DNA of 64,000 nt from Gnetum montanum. Taxonomy: Eukaryota; Streptophyta; Gnetopsida; Gnetales; Gnetaceae. Shown one piece after another: positions 1 through 10,891 of the stretch. The notes under the pieces are model-generated. The model searched no databases. It was not told the origin of the DNA and worked only from the letters and a program-made list of their open reading frames with translations. Position numbers and translations under genes: made by a program. The stretch spans positions 804,671 through 868,670 of the forward strand of contig MNCI01008925.1 in assembly GCA_015680685.1 (NCBI GenBank). The letters run 5' to 3'. How positions within the stretch are numbered: the stretch's first letter is position 1; each line of letters opens with the position of its first letter.

Positions 1-3000
1 TGATGGGGAATGGTATTATGTTTGTGGTTGCCCCATCATCAACATGCACCCTATGTATTTTAAACTAGTTGACTTGCATGGTTATGAACATAGGTCCGGT
101 GGCGACTTCTCATGTTTTCTCATCGATTTTAATGTTATCCACATGGAAGTCTAGTGATTTGGACCTTTATCTTTGATGTGGAGACATTACTACATGAATG
201 GATGGTTCAGTTGCAGGTAAGTCTTCACTGACGGGGATCGATGTTAACATACGTACTAGGGCTTCGCGGTGTACTTGAGAAGTCATCATTAGGTCATACA
301 AGCTTAGCAAAGTGTTCTTTTGTTTGAGGGCCTGTGTAACCTGGATTAGGGCACTAGCCAAGTCTTTGCTATTTGGTATGTTCTTATTAGTCAAGACATG
401 ATTCATTGGACCCAACAATTGTATCTCCTGAGGAAGGGTTATTGCGTGGTCAATTGTGACTGTCGGGTTTGGCTCATCGAGCATTCCTGATTTTTTAGCT
501 TGGTTACTTGTGCTTGGCTCATCGATTGTCAAAGCCATGGGTACATCATTTAATGGAGTGGGTTTTGGGGGTCCCAAATCATGACCTTGATGTTCTCTTT
601 CCAAATGTTCCCTGGTCAACCTGTCTGCGAGGCATTCTCGCAAAGGACCCGGGGGAATCATTGGGGTTTGAACATCTGGTTGCTTCAAGACCTGAATGAC
701 AAATGGAATAGGGTGGGTTTGCGATGAAACTATTGGTGGTTGAACATCAGGGTGTTTAGGCACTCGGATTATGAATGGAGTGGGATGGATTTGGGATTGA
801 ACTATCAGATTTTGAACATCAGGTTGCTTAGGTTCCCTAATGACAAATGGAGTTAGTCTAGTTTGGGGTTGTATGTCTGCGGTTGCAATAGTAGGTGGTA
901 CCTGAATCACAAAGAGAGAGAGCTGGGTTGGCGGTAGTGCATTTGTGATCACGTCGGCAGAAGGCACATGGATCACAAATGGGACAGGTTTGGTTTGCAG
1001 GGGTACGTTCGTCATTGCCACCACGGGAGGTACCCACATGACGAAAGGTTTCTGAGGTATGGAGGATGTATGTGTTGGAAACGAGGGTTGGGAAGATGGT
1101 GTTGACACTATAGGAACATGAATCACAAAAGGTTTTCTGAGTATTTCCTGTTCGTTGCCAACTTGTATTGTGTTGATCACATAAGGAGCCTCCTTGGTGT
1201 TAAGGGGATCCTTATACATGCCCATAGATTGATTTTGTGGTTTTACAGGGTTAGCTTTGTTGAAGGTTATTTCACCCCTATCAATCATACATTGTATGTC
1301 TTGTTTCAGGGTCAAATAATAATTGGTTCTGTGCCCGTTTCATTGATGGTACTCACAAAATCTATCTAGCCTAAAGCCTCTTGGAACTGGAGGCTCATTC
1401 AGTGTTGCCAAGCTTGGGTTTTTGACCAATTCACAGTATCGGTCATGTCTTTGGGCTGCCGTAGGAGACAACTACTTATGCTTGATGGCCCCAGCCTTTA
1501 AAAGTTGATCTAGTAGTTGCAAAGGCTTCATAGGCAATGGTGTATATTGAGTAGGTTCTTTCCTCTCAAATGTATTGGTGTGACCCATGTTAGTAGTTTT
1601 CATGAAGGATGGTTTGGGAGTGGGTGCAAGAGCATTTCTCTCATAGTTAAAGGGAATAATAGGTTGTTTCCCTTTCTGTCCCGCATTGTTGGGTTGAGCC
1701 ATCTCTGCTACTACTACTACCGTTGCTTTAGCCTTGTCTTTGTCTTTCTTCGTGTGTTGATTTTTAAAGGCTGAATAAGCAGGGTCATGACTATTTTGGG
1801 CTGCCTCCTCTATGTTCTTTATCTGTACAAAAGCTTAACTCAGGGTGTGAGCGTTTAGATAATAGAGCCTTGACTTAATGAAGTCGTTTACGGCTCCTTT
1901 AAGAATTGTGAGTAGGTATGTTTCTGGGATTGGCTCGTGAAGTTCATTAAGTGCAGCACTCCATCTCTGGATGAACTTTTGCATAGGTTCTAGTGGTGCT
2001 TGCTTCACCTAGATCAAACTGTCTAAGGTTGCTTTGGGCTTTAGGTTGTACTTAAACCTGGTAACAAACTAGTGTAATAGATCCTCTAGAGAGTATATAG
2101 AGTTACAGGGCAAGGCTCTATACCAGTCTAAGGCTCTTCTAGTTAAAGACATGGCGAACATGTGTAGGATTGCATGGGGCCAAGCTTGAAGCAATAGAAA
2201 TTCTAATCTGAATGTTACTAAGTGGCTGTTGGGGTCTCCTTCCCTGTTGTATTTTGTCAATTGAGGCAATGAAACCCCCTTGGGTAATGTTAAAGGTGGC
2301 ACTAACGAACTGATCGGATCATCTTGGTAGAAGTCCAATACTTTAAGCTCTTCAGTGTTAGCAGTTTTGAGGCACTTTACCTCATTAGTGAGCTCTTGCA
2401 TCATCCCTTTGGCTTCAGCCCAATCTTGGGCACTCGGTGGAGCAGTAGGTTGATTAGTTTGAGTGTTATACAAGTTAGACTACTACACAGTTGGTGGGAA
2501 TGATGATTGTTGAGTTGTTGACGGTTGTACTTGAGGGACGTTTGTGGGTGGAATTGTAGCAAGTGGTATGCTGTAATGAGTCGGCTGATATTGTTGCATG
2601 CCAAACATGGTCCACTACCCAGTTACGAGCTGTAAGGAAATGCCCTGAACCTGTTGAGTCAAAGTAGTGAGGGGTGTTCCTTGGATTTGCACTCATGGTA
2701 TATAGTGAGTAGATGTAGAAGCGGGTATCACGGATGGCATCCCAATTACTTGGGGTGGAAAGGTCGCTCCTACATTAATTTGAGAGGGAAGTTGTTGGGG
2801 TTGTACTTGTAGGAGAGGGGATAACGTGGTGATCGAAGGAATAACAGAGATGGGTGCATTGAATTGAGTATTGGTTATGGGGAGAGTGGAAATGAGAGTG
2901 GGTGCTTCCTGTTGAGAGACTAGTGCTTGAGTACTTTTAAATACGTGAAGGGACATGGTCTCTCCCGTGAAAGGGTGGAATAATAGCTTTGCGTAAGTAT

Positions 3001-3478
3001 GCGGACTGAGAGTATGGTACGAGTCCCCATGTTCAAATTGAGCTGCAAAATTATCTTCCTCATCTCTGTTTTAAGGCTCTATGATGAGCTGGCGTGAAGT
3101 TTGATTCCTTGCCATGAGGAGTTGGGACAGGAGTTCATGGTGGGATTCAATGAGGGGGATGACATCATAGGTAGTGGGAGTGAAGTCATGACCTCCTTTG
3201 TGAATTAGCTCATAGTGTCTCTTCACTTCTAGTTCTGTTTGATCTACGGCTAGGTTAGCCTGGATTTTAACACAAATGAAGTTATATTGTTTCGGCGTTA
3301 GGATAGTGAATGTGGGGTCTCTACCTTGTAGTCTCAGTGATCGGCAAGGTGGCCCTTGAGGGTTCATCTCGCCAAGGGCAACTATGGCCTCAGCAATGGT
3401 GACGGTACCCACGATTGTGGTACCGAAGTCGAAGATGAGCAAGGCAGTGGTGTTGGTGTGTGTGGGGTCCATTGTCAA
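1..3478 (-). pseudogene. Tat/Ogre-like Ty3/gypsy gag-protease polyprotein, decayed, cut by window edge
   Basis: Read on the minus strand from ATG at 3478, one reading frame runs to base 1 without a frameshift, broken only by stop codons. Landmarks are: an N-terminal region (3478-3071); a Gln/Pro/Thr-rich linker (about 2960-2480); a retrotransposon gag core (about 2473-1960, with DPNSHLVTFRLE and ALDWYRALP); a CHxxGH-type zinc-knuckle remnant (FCEYHQ then NGHRTN, about 1370-1330); a linker with seven PFVIxVP-like repeats; and a protease active-site segment VDDGATTNIIP at 1-49. These are features of the Tat/Ogre branch of Ty3/gypsy. Reverse transcriptase would lie left of the window. Internal stops (TAG, TGA and TAA) make it a pseudogene. 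Gag would assemble virus-like particles and protease would process the polyprotein. The family call is fairly sure; the exact lineage is not. Confidence 0.5.
640..1140 (-). repeat. Seven degenerate PFVIxVP peptide repeats in the gag-protease linker
   Basis: In the translated minus strand a short motif (KPFVIHVP, KPFVMWVP, VPFVIHVP, SLFVIQVP, TPFVIREP, TPFIIRVP, IPFVIQVL) recurs about every 20-28 residues. The last three copies are followed by a longer shared tail resembling KQPDVQ. It is a degenerate internal coding repeat of unknown function between the zinc-knuckle remnant and the protease. Confidence 0.5.
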
Positions 3479-4250
3479 TGTTGGGTGATGCAGTGTAGGA
3501 GAGAGGATGCAGCGTAAGAGAGGGAAAATATATGTTAAGTGTCAACAGCGTATGAACAATGCAGTGTGTGAAAAGATTAAGCAACGTATGAAAGAGATAA
3601 AGTAGCGTAACAGAGGGGGTACAACGTGTGAAAGATTGTAGTGTGGCTAATGTATGGTGTACAACGTATGAACGCTAAGTGTGAAGTGCAGTGTATCAGC
3701 GTTCGAGAGGTGAGCCCAACGTGTGGTGTATCTACATTAGAAAATGTAGCGTGTGCACACAGGTTAACCTTGGGTAGCGTATGAATGCTGAGGGTGATGA
3801 ACACAGTGTGTGGCCAAGAAACTGAAATGTTGAACGCAGTCAAGTAAAAGTGCAGTGTATGGAACTAGGGTACAATGTGTGGATGCTGGATATAGTGTCT
3901 AGGACTGAGGAATAGCGTCTGGACGCTGGATAAAGTGTCTGGAAGCTAGGGCCTAAGCGTTGGATGCTGTGACTTTGGCAGTAATGTGTTTAACAGGTCA
4001 GAATGGCATCTGGATGCTGAGGGCTATGTCTGAGGAAGAAAACTGAGTGCAGGATGTTGTGGGCAATGCCTAAATGGATAACAAGAATGCAGGATGCTGT
4101 GGGCAGTGCCTGAATAGAGAACAAGAATGCAGGATGCTGTGGGTAGAGCCTGAATGGATAACAAGAATGTAGGACACTGTGGGTAGCGTCTGGGTGCTAG
4201 ACAAACAAATGTAACCCAGATGGGCCCTCCTGCTAGCACTAATTTACTAT
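3479..4250 (-). other. Leader region of the minus-strand Tat-like element, rich in short repeats
   Basis: This stretch lies between the gag start and the LTR. No coding region is credible here. It is full of degenerate GCAGTGTGT / GCGTATGAA-type words (3480-3960) followed by a clean 40-bp tandem array. Long untranslated leaders are usual for Tat/Ogre elements. I could not find a convincing primer-binding site, so the leader/LTR border is not fixed. Confidence 0.5.
4051..4200. repeat. 40-bp tandem repeat, about 3.7 copies
   Basis: Copies begin at 4051, 4091, 4131 and 4171 with the shared core AGGATGCTGTGGGCAGTGCC followed by TGAATGGATAACAAGAATGC. The first three are full length and the fourth is partial and more diverged. 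The array lies in the leader of the Tat-like element. Confidence 0.5.
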
Positions 4251-4870
4251 ACTGTCTGAAATCATCAGCATGAGGCTAGAATGAAATGGACACTGAGAGA
4301 TTTATGGAAGATACAGTAAGACCCCACCTTTGCACGAGGCCAAGCTAGAAATAAATGAAGGCAGAGTGCCTTAAATGGTCTGCACGCAAATCAAACGATG
4401 ACTTCCCCTAGCGTACGCTGTTACAATGTGCTGGGTTATGTGTAAACGGATGCAAACGAAAATGTAAACAAACATACGAAATGTAAGATGAAAACAAAAC
4501 ATAAACAAAGATAACGGAAATTGTAACAAATGTAAATGACATAAACAGAGAACAATGGATGGAAAAATTGTAACTATATTGATTGACAATTACAAAAAAA
4601 AAGTGCACCAGTCAGAATGCAGTTGCAAATTGATTGCAAGGTGGACATTAGGCCCAATGCAAAGGGTGTACAGACACTGGAAGATTGCAGGTTTCTGGTT
4701 GCAGGTTTGCAGCATGACCAAAATTGCCCCAAGTGCTTAGCGTGATTAGCTCTAGGTAATGTCCAGTCATACGAAATAATGATGATGAGGTTCACCAATT
4801 CTCTAGATCTGGATGTCCCAAAATTTTCAACCCAGAAATTTTGCAACCTCTATTAATTGGAAAAATAGGG

Positions 4871-4880
4871 TATTTATAGG
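4871..4880 (-). promoter_or_regulatory. TATA box in the Tat-like LTR
   Basis: The minus strand reads CCTATAAATA, a typical plant LTR promoter core, downstream of the U3 repeat block and upstream of the leader and gag of this element. Confidence 0.5.
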
Positions 4881-5457
4881 ATTTTCAGGCATGGGATCTG
4901 GGTCAGGAAAAAGATCTATGGCTGCGGGGTGAGAGAGATGCGGATTGGGTGATAGGTGTTTGTGTTTTGATCAGATGCATGACACTTTACAATGTACAAC
5001 ATGCAGCATGACCAAGATCTCTTATGTTGGCATGTGTAATCCATAGCATAAGAGCTTGATACGCTGAAAAATGCAAAATGTACAAAGAATGTTAAAGTAC
5101 AAGAATGGATCTAGATGTCTAGCCTCCAAATCTACCGATCTGTGCTATTTTTTGCACCACCAAGGCCTTCAGCATGCATGGATCTAGCTCTAGCATGTCT
5201 ATAGCGTGTCCTAGTGTCAATGTCTGGCTTCCAATGTCCTAGCATGTCAACGTCTAGCATGTCCAAGTGTTTACGCTGTGCATATGCTGGTGTCGGCGTG
5301 TCAGCGGGACCATCAGCGTGTCCAATGTTTATGATGCATTTTGAGCCCACTTTTGACCTGTGAGACTCGTTTTCAAGTGGATCTGCATGCCTGAGGTCAA
5401 GAGGGTTCTGCACATCTATTTTAAGCTGGTTTGGATGCTTTTTTGAAACACTTTTGG

Positions 5458-6262
5458 TTGGTCATGCTATGGTCACGCTGCCCAGCGTGACCTTAGTGTG
5501 ACCAAGTGTTTATGCCTTGTTTTGAGCTAATTTTTGGATGTTGATGCCTATTTCTTGATGCTCAACTACTGCTTGCTCTCCAGGGTGGCCTGGATGCTAA
5601 ATTTGACTCCATTTTGCTACTGTTTTGGGCTAGTTTGGTTTGGTCACGCTATGGTCACACTGGCCAGCGTGACCTCAGTGTGACCAACTGAAAATGCCAC
5701 GTTTGAGGCCTGAATTATGATTTTTTGAAGCCTTTGAACATGTACAAGTGCTGCCTATCCCTAGGGGTTGCTCGGATGTCGAAGATGATACCTAAAAATG
5801 GTTGATTTGCCCTTTTTTCATTTGGTCATGCTGTGCAGTGTGACCTTAGCATGAACCCAGCATGACCAACTGAAAATGGCTCAAAACATGTGATTTTGAG
5901 CTTGAATTTCAAGGTTCTAGATGCTGGGAGCTATAGGGGACTCCGGTGATGCTCAAGGGGGGCTACATACCCAAATTCGGCCTGTTTGAACTCGATTCTG
6001 GGTCTCCATAAGTTGGTCACACTATACACATGCTGGTCTTACACTAGGCAGCATGACAATAGTGTGACCAAGGTGTATACAGCGAAAACCATGCATTTTG
6101 AGCCTGAAACCCTAGATTTCGGATGCCAGGAGTTGGAGCAATTGCCTGTGGGCCCCGGGGGAACTTTGCCTATTCAATTATGTGTTGTTTCATGTTTTTT
6201 TGGAGGCTCTCAAGTTTGGTCATGCTGTACTCATGTTGGGTAGCGGCATGACTTAGCTTGAG
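5458..6262. repeat. About 185-bp tandem units each carrying an imperfect palindrome (LTR U3)
   Basis: Five units begin near 5458, 5638, 5823, 6013 and 6214. Each contains TTGGTCACGCTATGGTCACG-like sequence followed by an inverted counterpart CAGCGTGACC...AGTGTGACCAA. Linkers share phrases such as 'ttttgagcctgaa' and 'ggatgc'. The units are diverged, so they are old. Confidence 0.5.
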
Positions 6263-6321
6263 TCCTATCTAAAAGTGCTAGGCCAAAATTTTGTGGTCTT
6301 TTAGAACCAAGCACTCTAACA

Positions 6322-6984
6322 GCATCGAGAAGGAGGTGATGCATGGAAATCTATCTTTGATCAGTTGAATGACTACAATAAAGCTAAAATATGCCTTAAG
6401 GAGCTACAGATTGAGGAGATGACAAAATACATGGAGCTTGCCAACCTTCGCTATGCAAACCTAACTATGCTTATTGCCAGAAGACTACGGTTAGAACTAG
6501 AAAAATAAGTGGCCACCTCATATTTCCTATACGAGGGAGAGTTCCAGGTGCATAAAGCAATGAAGCAGAAGCTGGAAATAGCAAATGCAGAACTCACGAT
6601 CACCGCATAAGCTTTGAAGGACAACATACAATCACGGAGAACCTAGCTCATAGGATGAATGACTACCAGTAGCTGCAGGCATTAATCCGAGCATTTGACA
6701 TCAAACGAAAGTAGTTCGTAGCCTGGTTTGTCAACCTCAAAGAACTCTTCTCGGCACTGCCATGCCCTTGGGAAGTTCCAGGTCCAGCACACATTGGAGA
6801 AGCTGCCTGGACTATGAATGATCCTAGAAGCAAAGAAGAAAAGATGAGGGCTCTACTGGAAGCTTTCCAGCTACCTCCAGAAGTGGTAGCTGCTACAGGG
6901 CAACCTTCATTCATGCCACCACCAATGCATGGGCCAGAGGCTAGAGAAGGTCTGTCAAAACCACCAGCCCTAGGGACGGTGTAA
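6322..6984 (+). pseudogene. C-terminal remnant of ORF2 of Athila-like element A
   Basis: The fragment contains YMELANLRYAN, also present in ORF2 of element 3 (near 47900), and ends with a segment like the element 3 C-terminus: PWEV, HIGEAAW, then an EEK-L helix and a proline-rich tail, stopping at TAA 6982-6984. At least one frameshift separates the two blocks, and in-frame stops occur. The left side is cut at 6321 by the Tat-like LTR insertion. The predicted secondary structure is helical or coiled coil. The function is unknown. Confidence 0.5.
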
Positions 6985-7223
6985 CCTTCTTCAACAATTT
7001 TGTGCATCATTCTACATGGCAGAGACTCTAGGACTAGCGAGGTGTTAAATTTTGTCTCTGAACACCACCATTTTTGTAATTTTTCCTTCTCTATAACTCG
7101 AGCACTTGGTCAAGTTAATGTTGTGTCATGTGTGTGTCAAGTCATGTGCATTGTTAATAAAAGTCCATACCTTCCAAATTTTAGAGTAACTCAATGATGA
7201 GTTTTTACTCAGTCGTGGGGGTA
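6985..7223 (+). other. 3' untranslated part and polypurine-type tract of element A
   Basis: Non-coding. It ends in ...TTACTCAGTCGTGGGGGTA directly before the LTR. The same tract precedes the 3' LTRs of elements 1, 2, 3, 4 and B, so it is the likely plus-strand primer site. Confidence 0.5.
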
Positions 7224-8084
7224 TGATGAAGTGTGATTAAGTCGATGCGTTGACACAGCCCCGTCGACGTAGCCTTTCATGCGTCGATGTGGCCCCATTT
7301 ACATGGAGCCTATTTTGGCCTATAAATAAGAGGGCCTTCCGCCTCATTTAGGTACTTTTCAGTTAGTTGTAGCGAAGCTCTTGCAGTTTGTTCCTACAGG
7401 AGATAGAATATTTTCCAAGTGCCCACAGCAGGTGTAAGAAAAGTGATCGGCTCTTTATTCGAGCGTTGATGTATCTAGGCCCATTGGCATGACAGCAATA
7501 AAGATGAACTCTTCAAGCATTCCTTGCAGCATTTGGACTTAGCTATTTTATGCATTTAGTAGTTTAATATGTTTATGCTTTGTTAGTTACTTAAGTTTAT
7601 GTTATTGATATTTTAATCGCTTTCACTCATTTTTAGTTTGTAAAGGCCATAAGTACGACCATCTCAAACGTGAATCAAACACTTGGTATGCCCAGTGACG
7701 CTTAACGTCTGGTAACCCAAAAGTGTTAGGAGATGCTTAGAATATGCTCGGAAGATGGGATCGGATACTTATGCTAGAAATAGTTAGAGCATAAGCTAGG
7801 ATAATTATAGATTAGATAATAGTTTATTCCTTACTCTTCATACCTTAATTAGCCGCCAAAAGATAAGTAAAAAGCTATAAAAATCATTAGTCTTAATCTC
7901 ACTTAACCATCATAATCGGAACATCACAAGTGAGGTTAGGAAGACAATGACCATTCTAACCCAAGGTTTCACTGGTTAGGATTTGGTGTATGTTAAGTAC
8001 TTACAGTCCATGGAATTCGACCGAGTTGCGTGTGAACGCTCGTGATTCGCATGGTTGGGCGTAGGGGTACCTAGCCACTCATCA
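7224..8084 (+). mobile_element. 3' LTR of Athila-like element A
   Basis: It starts TGATGAAGTG right after the PPT-like tract and ends CCACTCATCA. A TATA box CTATAAATAA sits at about 7320-7329, and AATAAAGATGAAC follows in R/U5. The U3 carries GTCGAC/ATCGATG words rather than the GATATC palindromes of elements 1-4. It interrupts a copia reverse transcriptase immediately after 8084. GAGGG (8085-8089) would be the TSD, but the other end of the element is left of the window. Confidence 0.5.
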
Positions 8085-9423
8085 GAGGGAATAGATTACA
8101 AGGAGACCTTTTCTCCTATATCTAAGAAGGACTTCCTTTATGTTATCATGGCATTGGTTGCCCATTTTGATCTTGAATTACATCAAATGGATGTGAAATC
8201 AACATTCCTTAATGGTGATCTAGACTAAGAGGTTTCTATGAAACAACCTAAAGATTTTCCTCTAGCAATGATGAGCAATTGGTATGTAAGCTCAAGAAAT
8301 CCATATATGGATTGAAATAGGCCTCTCGTCAATGGTACTTAAAATTCCATGATATCATCACTTCATTTGGCTTTGAAGAAAACATCATGGATCAATGTAT
8401 ATACTAAAAGGTCAATGGAAGAAAAATTTGTTTCCTTGTTTTATATGTGGATGATATCCTTCTTGCAACCAATAATAGTGGATATCTATACAAGGTGAAA
8501 AATTTTCTTTCTAAGAATTTTGAGATGAAGGATCTGGGTGAGGCATCTTATGTCATTAGCATTCAGATCCATAGGAACAGATCTAGATGTATTCTGGGAT
8601 TGCTATAGGAAAACTATATCAATAAAGTTTTAGAGAGATTTCAGATGAAATATTTTTCACCAAGTATAGCACTCATTATGAAGGGTGACAAGTTCAATTT
8701 GAACTAGTGCCCTAGGAATGATTTGGAGAAGAGTCAGATGAGCAACATTTTGTATGCTTCAACTATTGGAAGCCTTATGTATGCTCAGGTCTGCACAAGA
8801 CCTGACATTGCATTTACTATGGGAATGTTGGGTAGATATCAAAGTAATCCAGGTATTAACCACTAGAGGGTTGCAAAGAAAGTGATGAGGTACCTTCAAG
8901 GTACAAAAGACTACATGCTTATGTATAGACAAACTAACTCCTTGGAGGTGATTGGCTACTTCAATTCAAACTTTGCTAGTTGTGTTGATTCATAGAAATC
9001 CACATCTGGTTATATTTTTATGCTAGCTAGAGGGGCTATATCCTAGAGGAGTGGAAAGCAAACTTTGATTGCTACTTCCACAAGGGAGGCAAAGTTCGTT
9101 TCTTATTTTGAGGCTACTTCACATGGTGTATGGTTAAAGAGTTTCATAACAGGGCTTAAAATTATGGATTTTATATCTAGCCCATTAAGAATGTTTTGTG
9201 ACAATTCAGCTGCTATCTTTATGGCTAAGAATAATAAGAGTGGCAGTCAAAGTAAACACATTGACATAAAGTACTTAGCCATAAGGGAACGCATTAAAGA
9301 AAACAAAGTGGTCATTACACTTATAAGCACTGAATTAATGATAGCTAATCCTTTCACTAAAGGAATGCCATCAAAGTCATTTAAGGATCATGTAGTTCGG
9401 ATGGGACTTGATTCCATAATGTA
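8085..9423 (+). pseudogene. Ty1/copia reverse transcriptase and RNase H, 5' part separated by element A
   Basis: The translated sequence begins within the conserved EGIDYKETFSPISKK block. It continues through the MDVKSTFLNGDL block, the catalytic LYVDDILLA motif (about 8436-8470), TRPDIAF and then RNase H: STREAKFVSYFEAT, CDNSAAIFMAKN and KHIDIKY, ending at TAA 9421-9423. Several stop codons and at least one frameshift lie before 9060. The last 119 codons are open. These are diagnostic Ty1/copia motifs. The element would copy its RNA into DNA, but this copy is dead. Confidence 0.5.
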
Positions 9424-9713
9424 ATTTTCTGTACAAAAAATTTATAGTCTTAATGAAACTCTTATTCAGTTGTGCTATTTTCTCATATGATTTGCACGTA
9501 TAGTTATTAGAGAAAATACACATATGGTAGGGCCTTGAATGAACATTGGATTTATTCATAAAGTTATGTTACCATATAAGGAATTATGTTTGAGAGATAA
9601 TGCATTGTAATACATGGAAGATAATACTCACATTAAGAGGAACTATCGCCATGATTCATGCATTTCTTTCTTAAGCTCTAGACTTGATTAGATATGGAGA
9701 CCAAGTGGGAGAT
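9424..9713 (+). other. Copia 3' untranslated region with polypurine tract
   Basis: Non-coding. It ends in CCAAGTGGGAGAT (9701-9713), a typical copia polypurine tract, immediately before the LTR start TGTAACAC. Confidence 0.5.
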
Positions 9714-9942
9714 TGTAACACACATTTACGCATTGAAGTGGCCTTCATATCTATTGATACTTATACATGTTGGCATAAAGCATTTTTGCATTGGCATTGG
9801 GGTGGCATCCACATTCAGATGAGGTTTTGGGTCTCTTATTTTTAAAATTTTCTCTCATGGTAATAGATTCCATGGCCTATAAATTCATTCTTGATAGGAG
9901 AACAAAGGTACCACGAATCATAGCAAGATTGCAGTCCAAGCC
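9714..9942 (+). mobile_element. Copia 3' LTR, left piece
   Basis: The LTR begins TGTAACACACATT after the polypurine tract. It is interrupted at 9942 by element 1 and resumes at 16986. Confidence 0.5.
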
Positions 9943-10762
9943 TAATGGGATGTGATATTGCATGGGCCACAATATTGTGTACACAATATTGTGTCTTCCC
10001 CTGCAATATCGCGTACGTGATAGCGCAACTCGCTGCCAAATCTATAAATAAGAGGTGGCTCTTCCTTGTTTCATAGTAGAGGCTAGACCGTAGCAAATCT
10101 CTGGCAATTTTTTCACTCCAGAGATAGGATAATTTCCATGTGCCCGCAGTAGGAGTCTCAAAGTGAACGGATCTTTATTTGAGCAAATATTGTACTTGAG
10201 CACAAGTTTGTGTACGGAAATAAAGACAAAATTTTGGATAAACCTTGCAGTGCATGGACTAAGCTAAATAGGACTTTCTTTATTGTTATTTATTATTCAT
10301 TGTTTTAATGCTTTATTAGTTAATTAAATCTCTCTCAACCCTTCTCTCCTAGTTAAGTGCATTCAGTACGACCGCTTCGAGCACATGCGTTATGCTTGGT
10401 AATCCTAGCAACGACTAGTGTTTGGTAATCCCAAAGTTTGCATTGGCTTAGGGTGTGAACGGTAAGTGGGAACAAATACTGATGCTAGGCATTAGAACTT
10501 AGTTAGTTAAAGTTAGTTACTTAGTCTCTTCACCTTCACCTCATTAAGCATAGGCGATAAAATAGAAAAGATATAAAAATCACATACCTCAGACTTACTT
10601 AACCATACAACCATGAAAAATACAAGTCTGGGAAGACAACAAACAATTAACCTTAAGTGTTCTATAAGGCATGTAGGCACTTAGTCTATGGAGTTAGACC
10701 GGATCGTGCGTGTAATGCTCGTATTCGTATGGTTGAGTGTAGGGGTACCTCACCACTCATCA
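9943..10762 (+). mobile_element. Element 1 5' LTR
   Basis: Runs from TAATGGGATG (the first bases mutated from TGATG) to CACTCATCA. TATA box TCTATAAATAAG lies near 10040. The U3 GATATC palindromes are partly decayed compared with the 3' LTR at 16187-16985; most visible differences are C/T and G/A transitions. Confidence 0.5.
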
Positions 10763-10763
10763 T

Positions 10764-10781
10764 TGGCACCGTTGCTGGGGA
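10764..10781 (+). other. Primer-binding site, tRNA-Asp type
   Basis: TGGCACCGTTGCTGGGGA lies one base after the 5' LTR. The 3' end of plant tRNA-Asp complements TGGCGCCGTTGCCGGGGA, so this site differs by two transitions. tRNA-Asp priming is known for Athila elements. Confidence 0.5.
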
Positions 10782-10891
10782 CTAAGTTGTTTGTGCACTA
10801 AGTAGAACATAGGAAATTATCCACATCGTTGGGAGCTTAAACAAACCTTAAATTTAAATAACGATTAATCAGCACACCGAACAAAGTTAAA

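Larger units (their letters stand above)
4260..6321 (-). mobile_element. 5' LTR of the minus-strand Tat-like element (left border approximate)
   Basis: The right end is supported. On the minus strand the sequence starts TGTTAGAGTGC at 6321, and immediately outside it the sequence returns to the ORF2 remnant of element A, with GCATC (6322-6326) as the expected TSD. A TATA box on the minus strand lies at 4871-4880. The long U3 holds about 185-bp repeats with a dyad. The left border is a guess because no PBS was recognised and the other LTR lies outside the window. Confidence 0.5.

Noticed and set aside
10764-10781. tRNA gene pieces at the TGGCGCC-like sites
   Set aside because: Only the 18-bp complement of a tRNA 3' end is present, right after each 5' LTR. 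These are primer-binding sites. I found no tRNA, rRNA or other RNA gene in the window.
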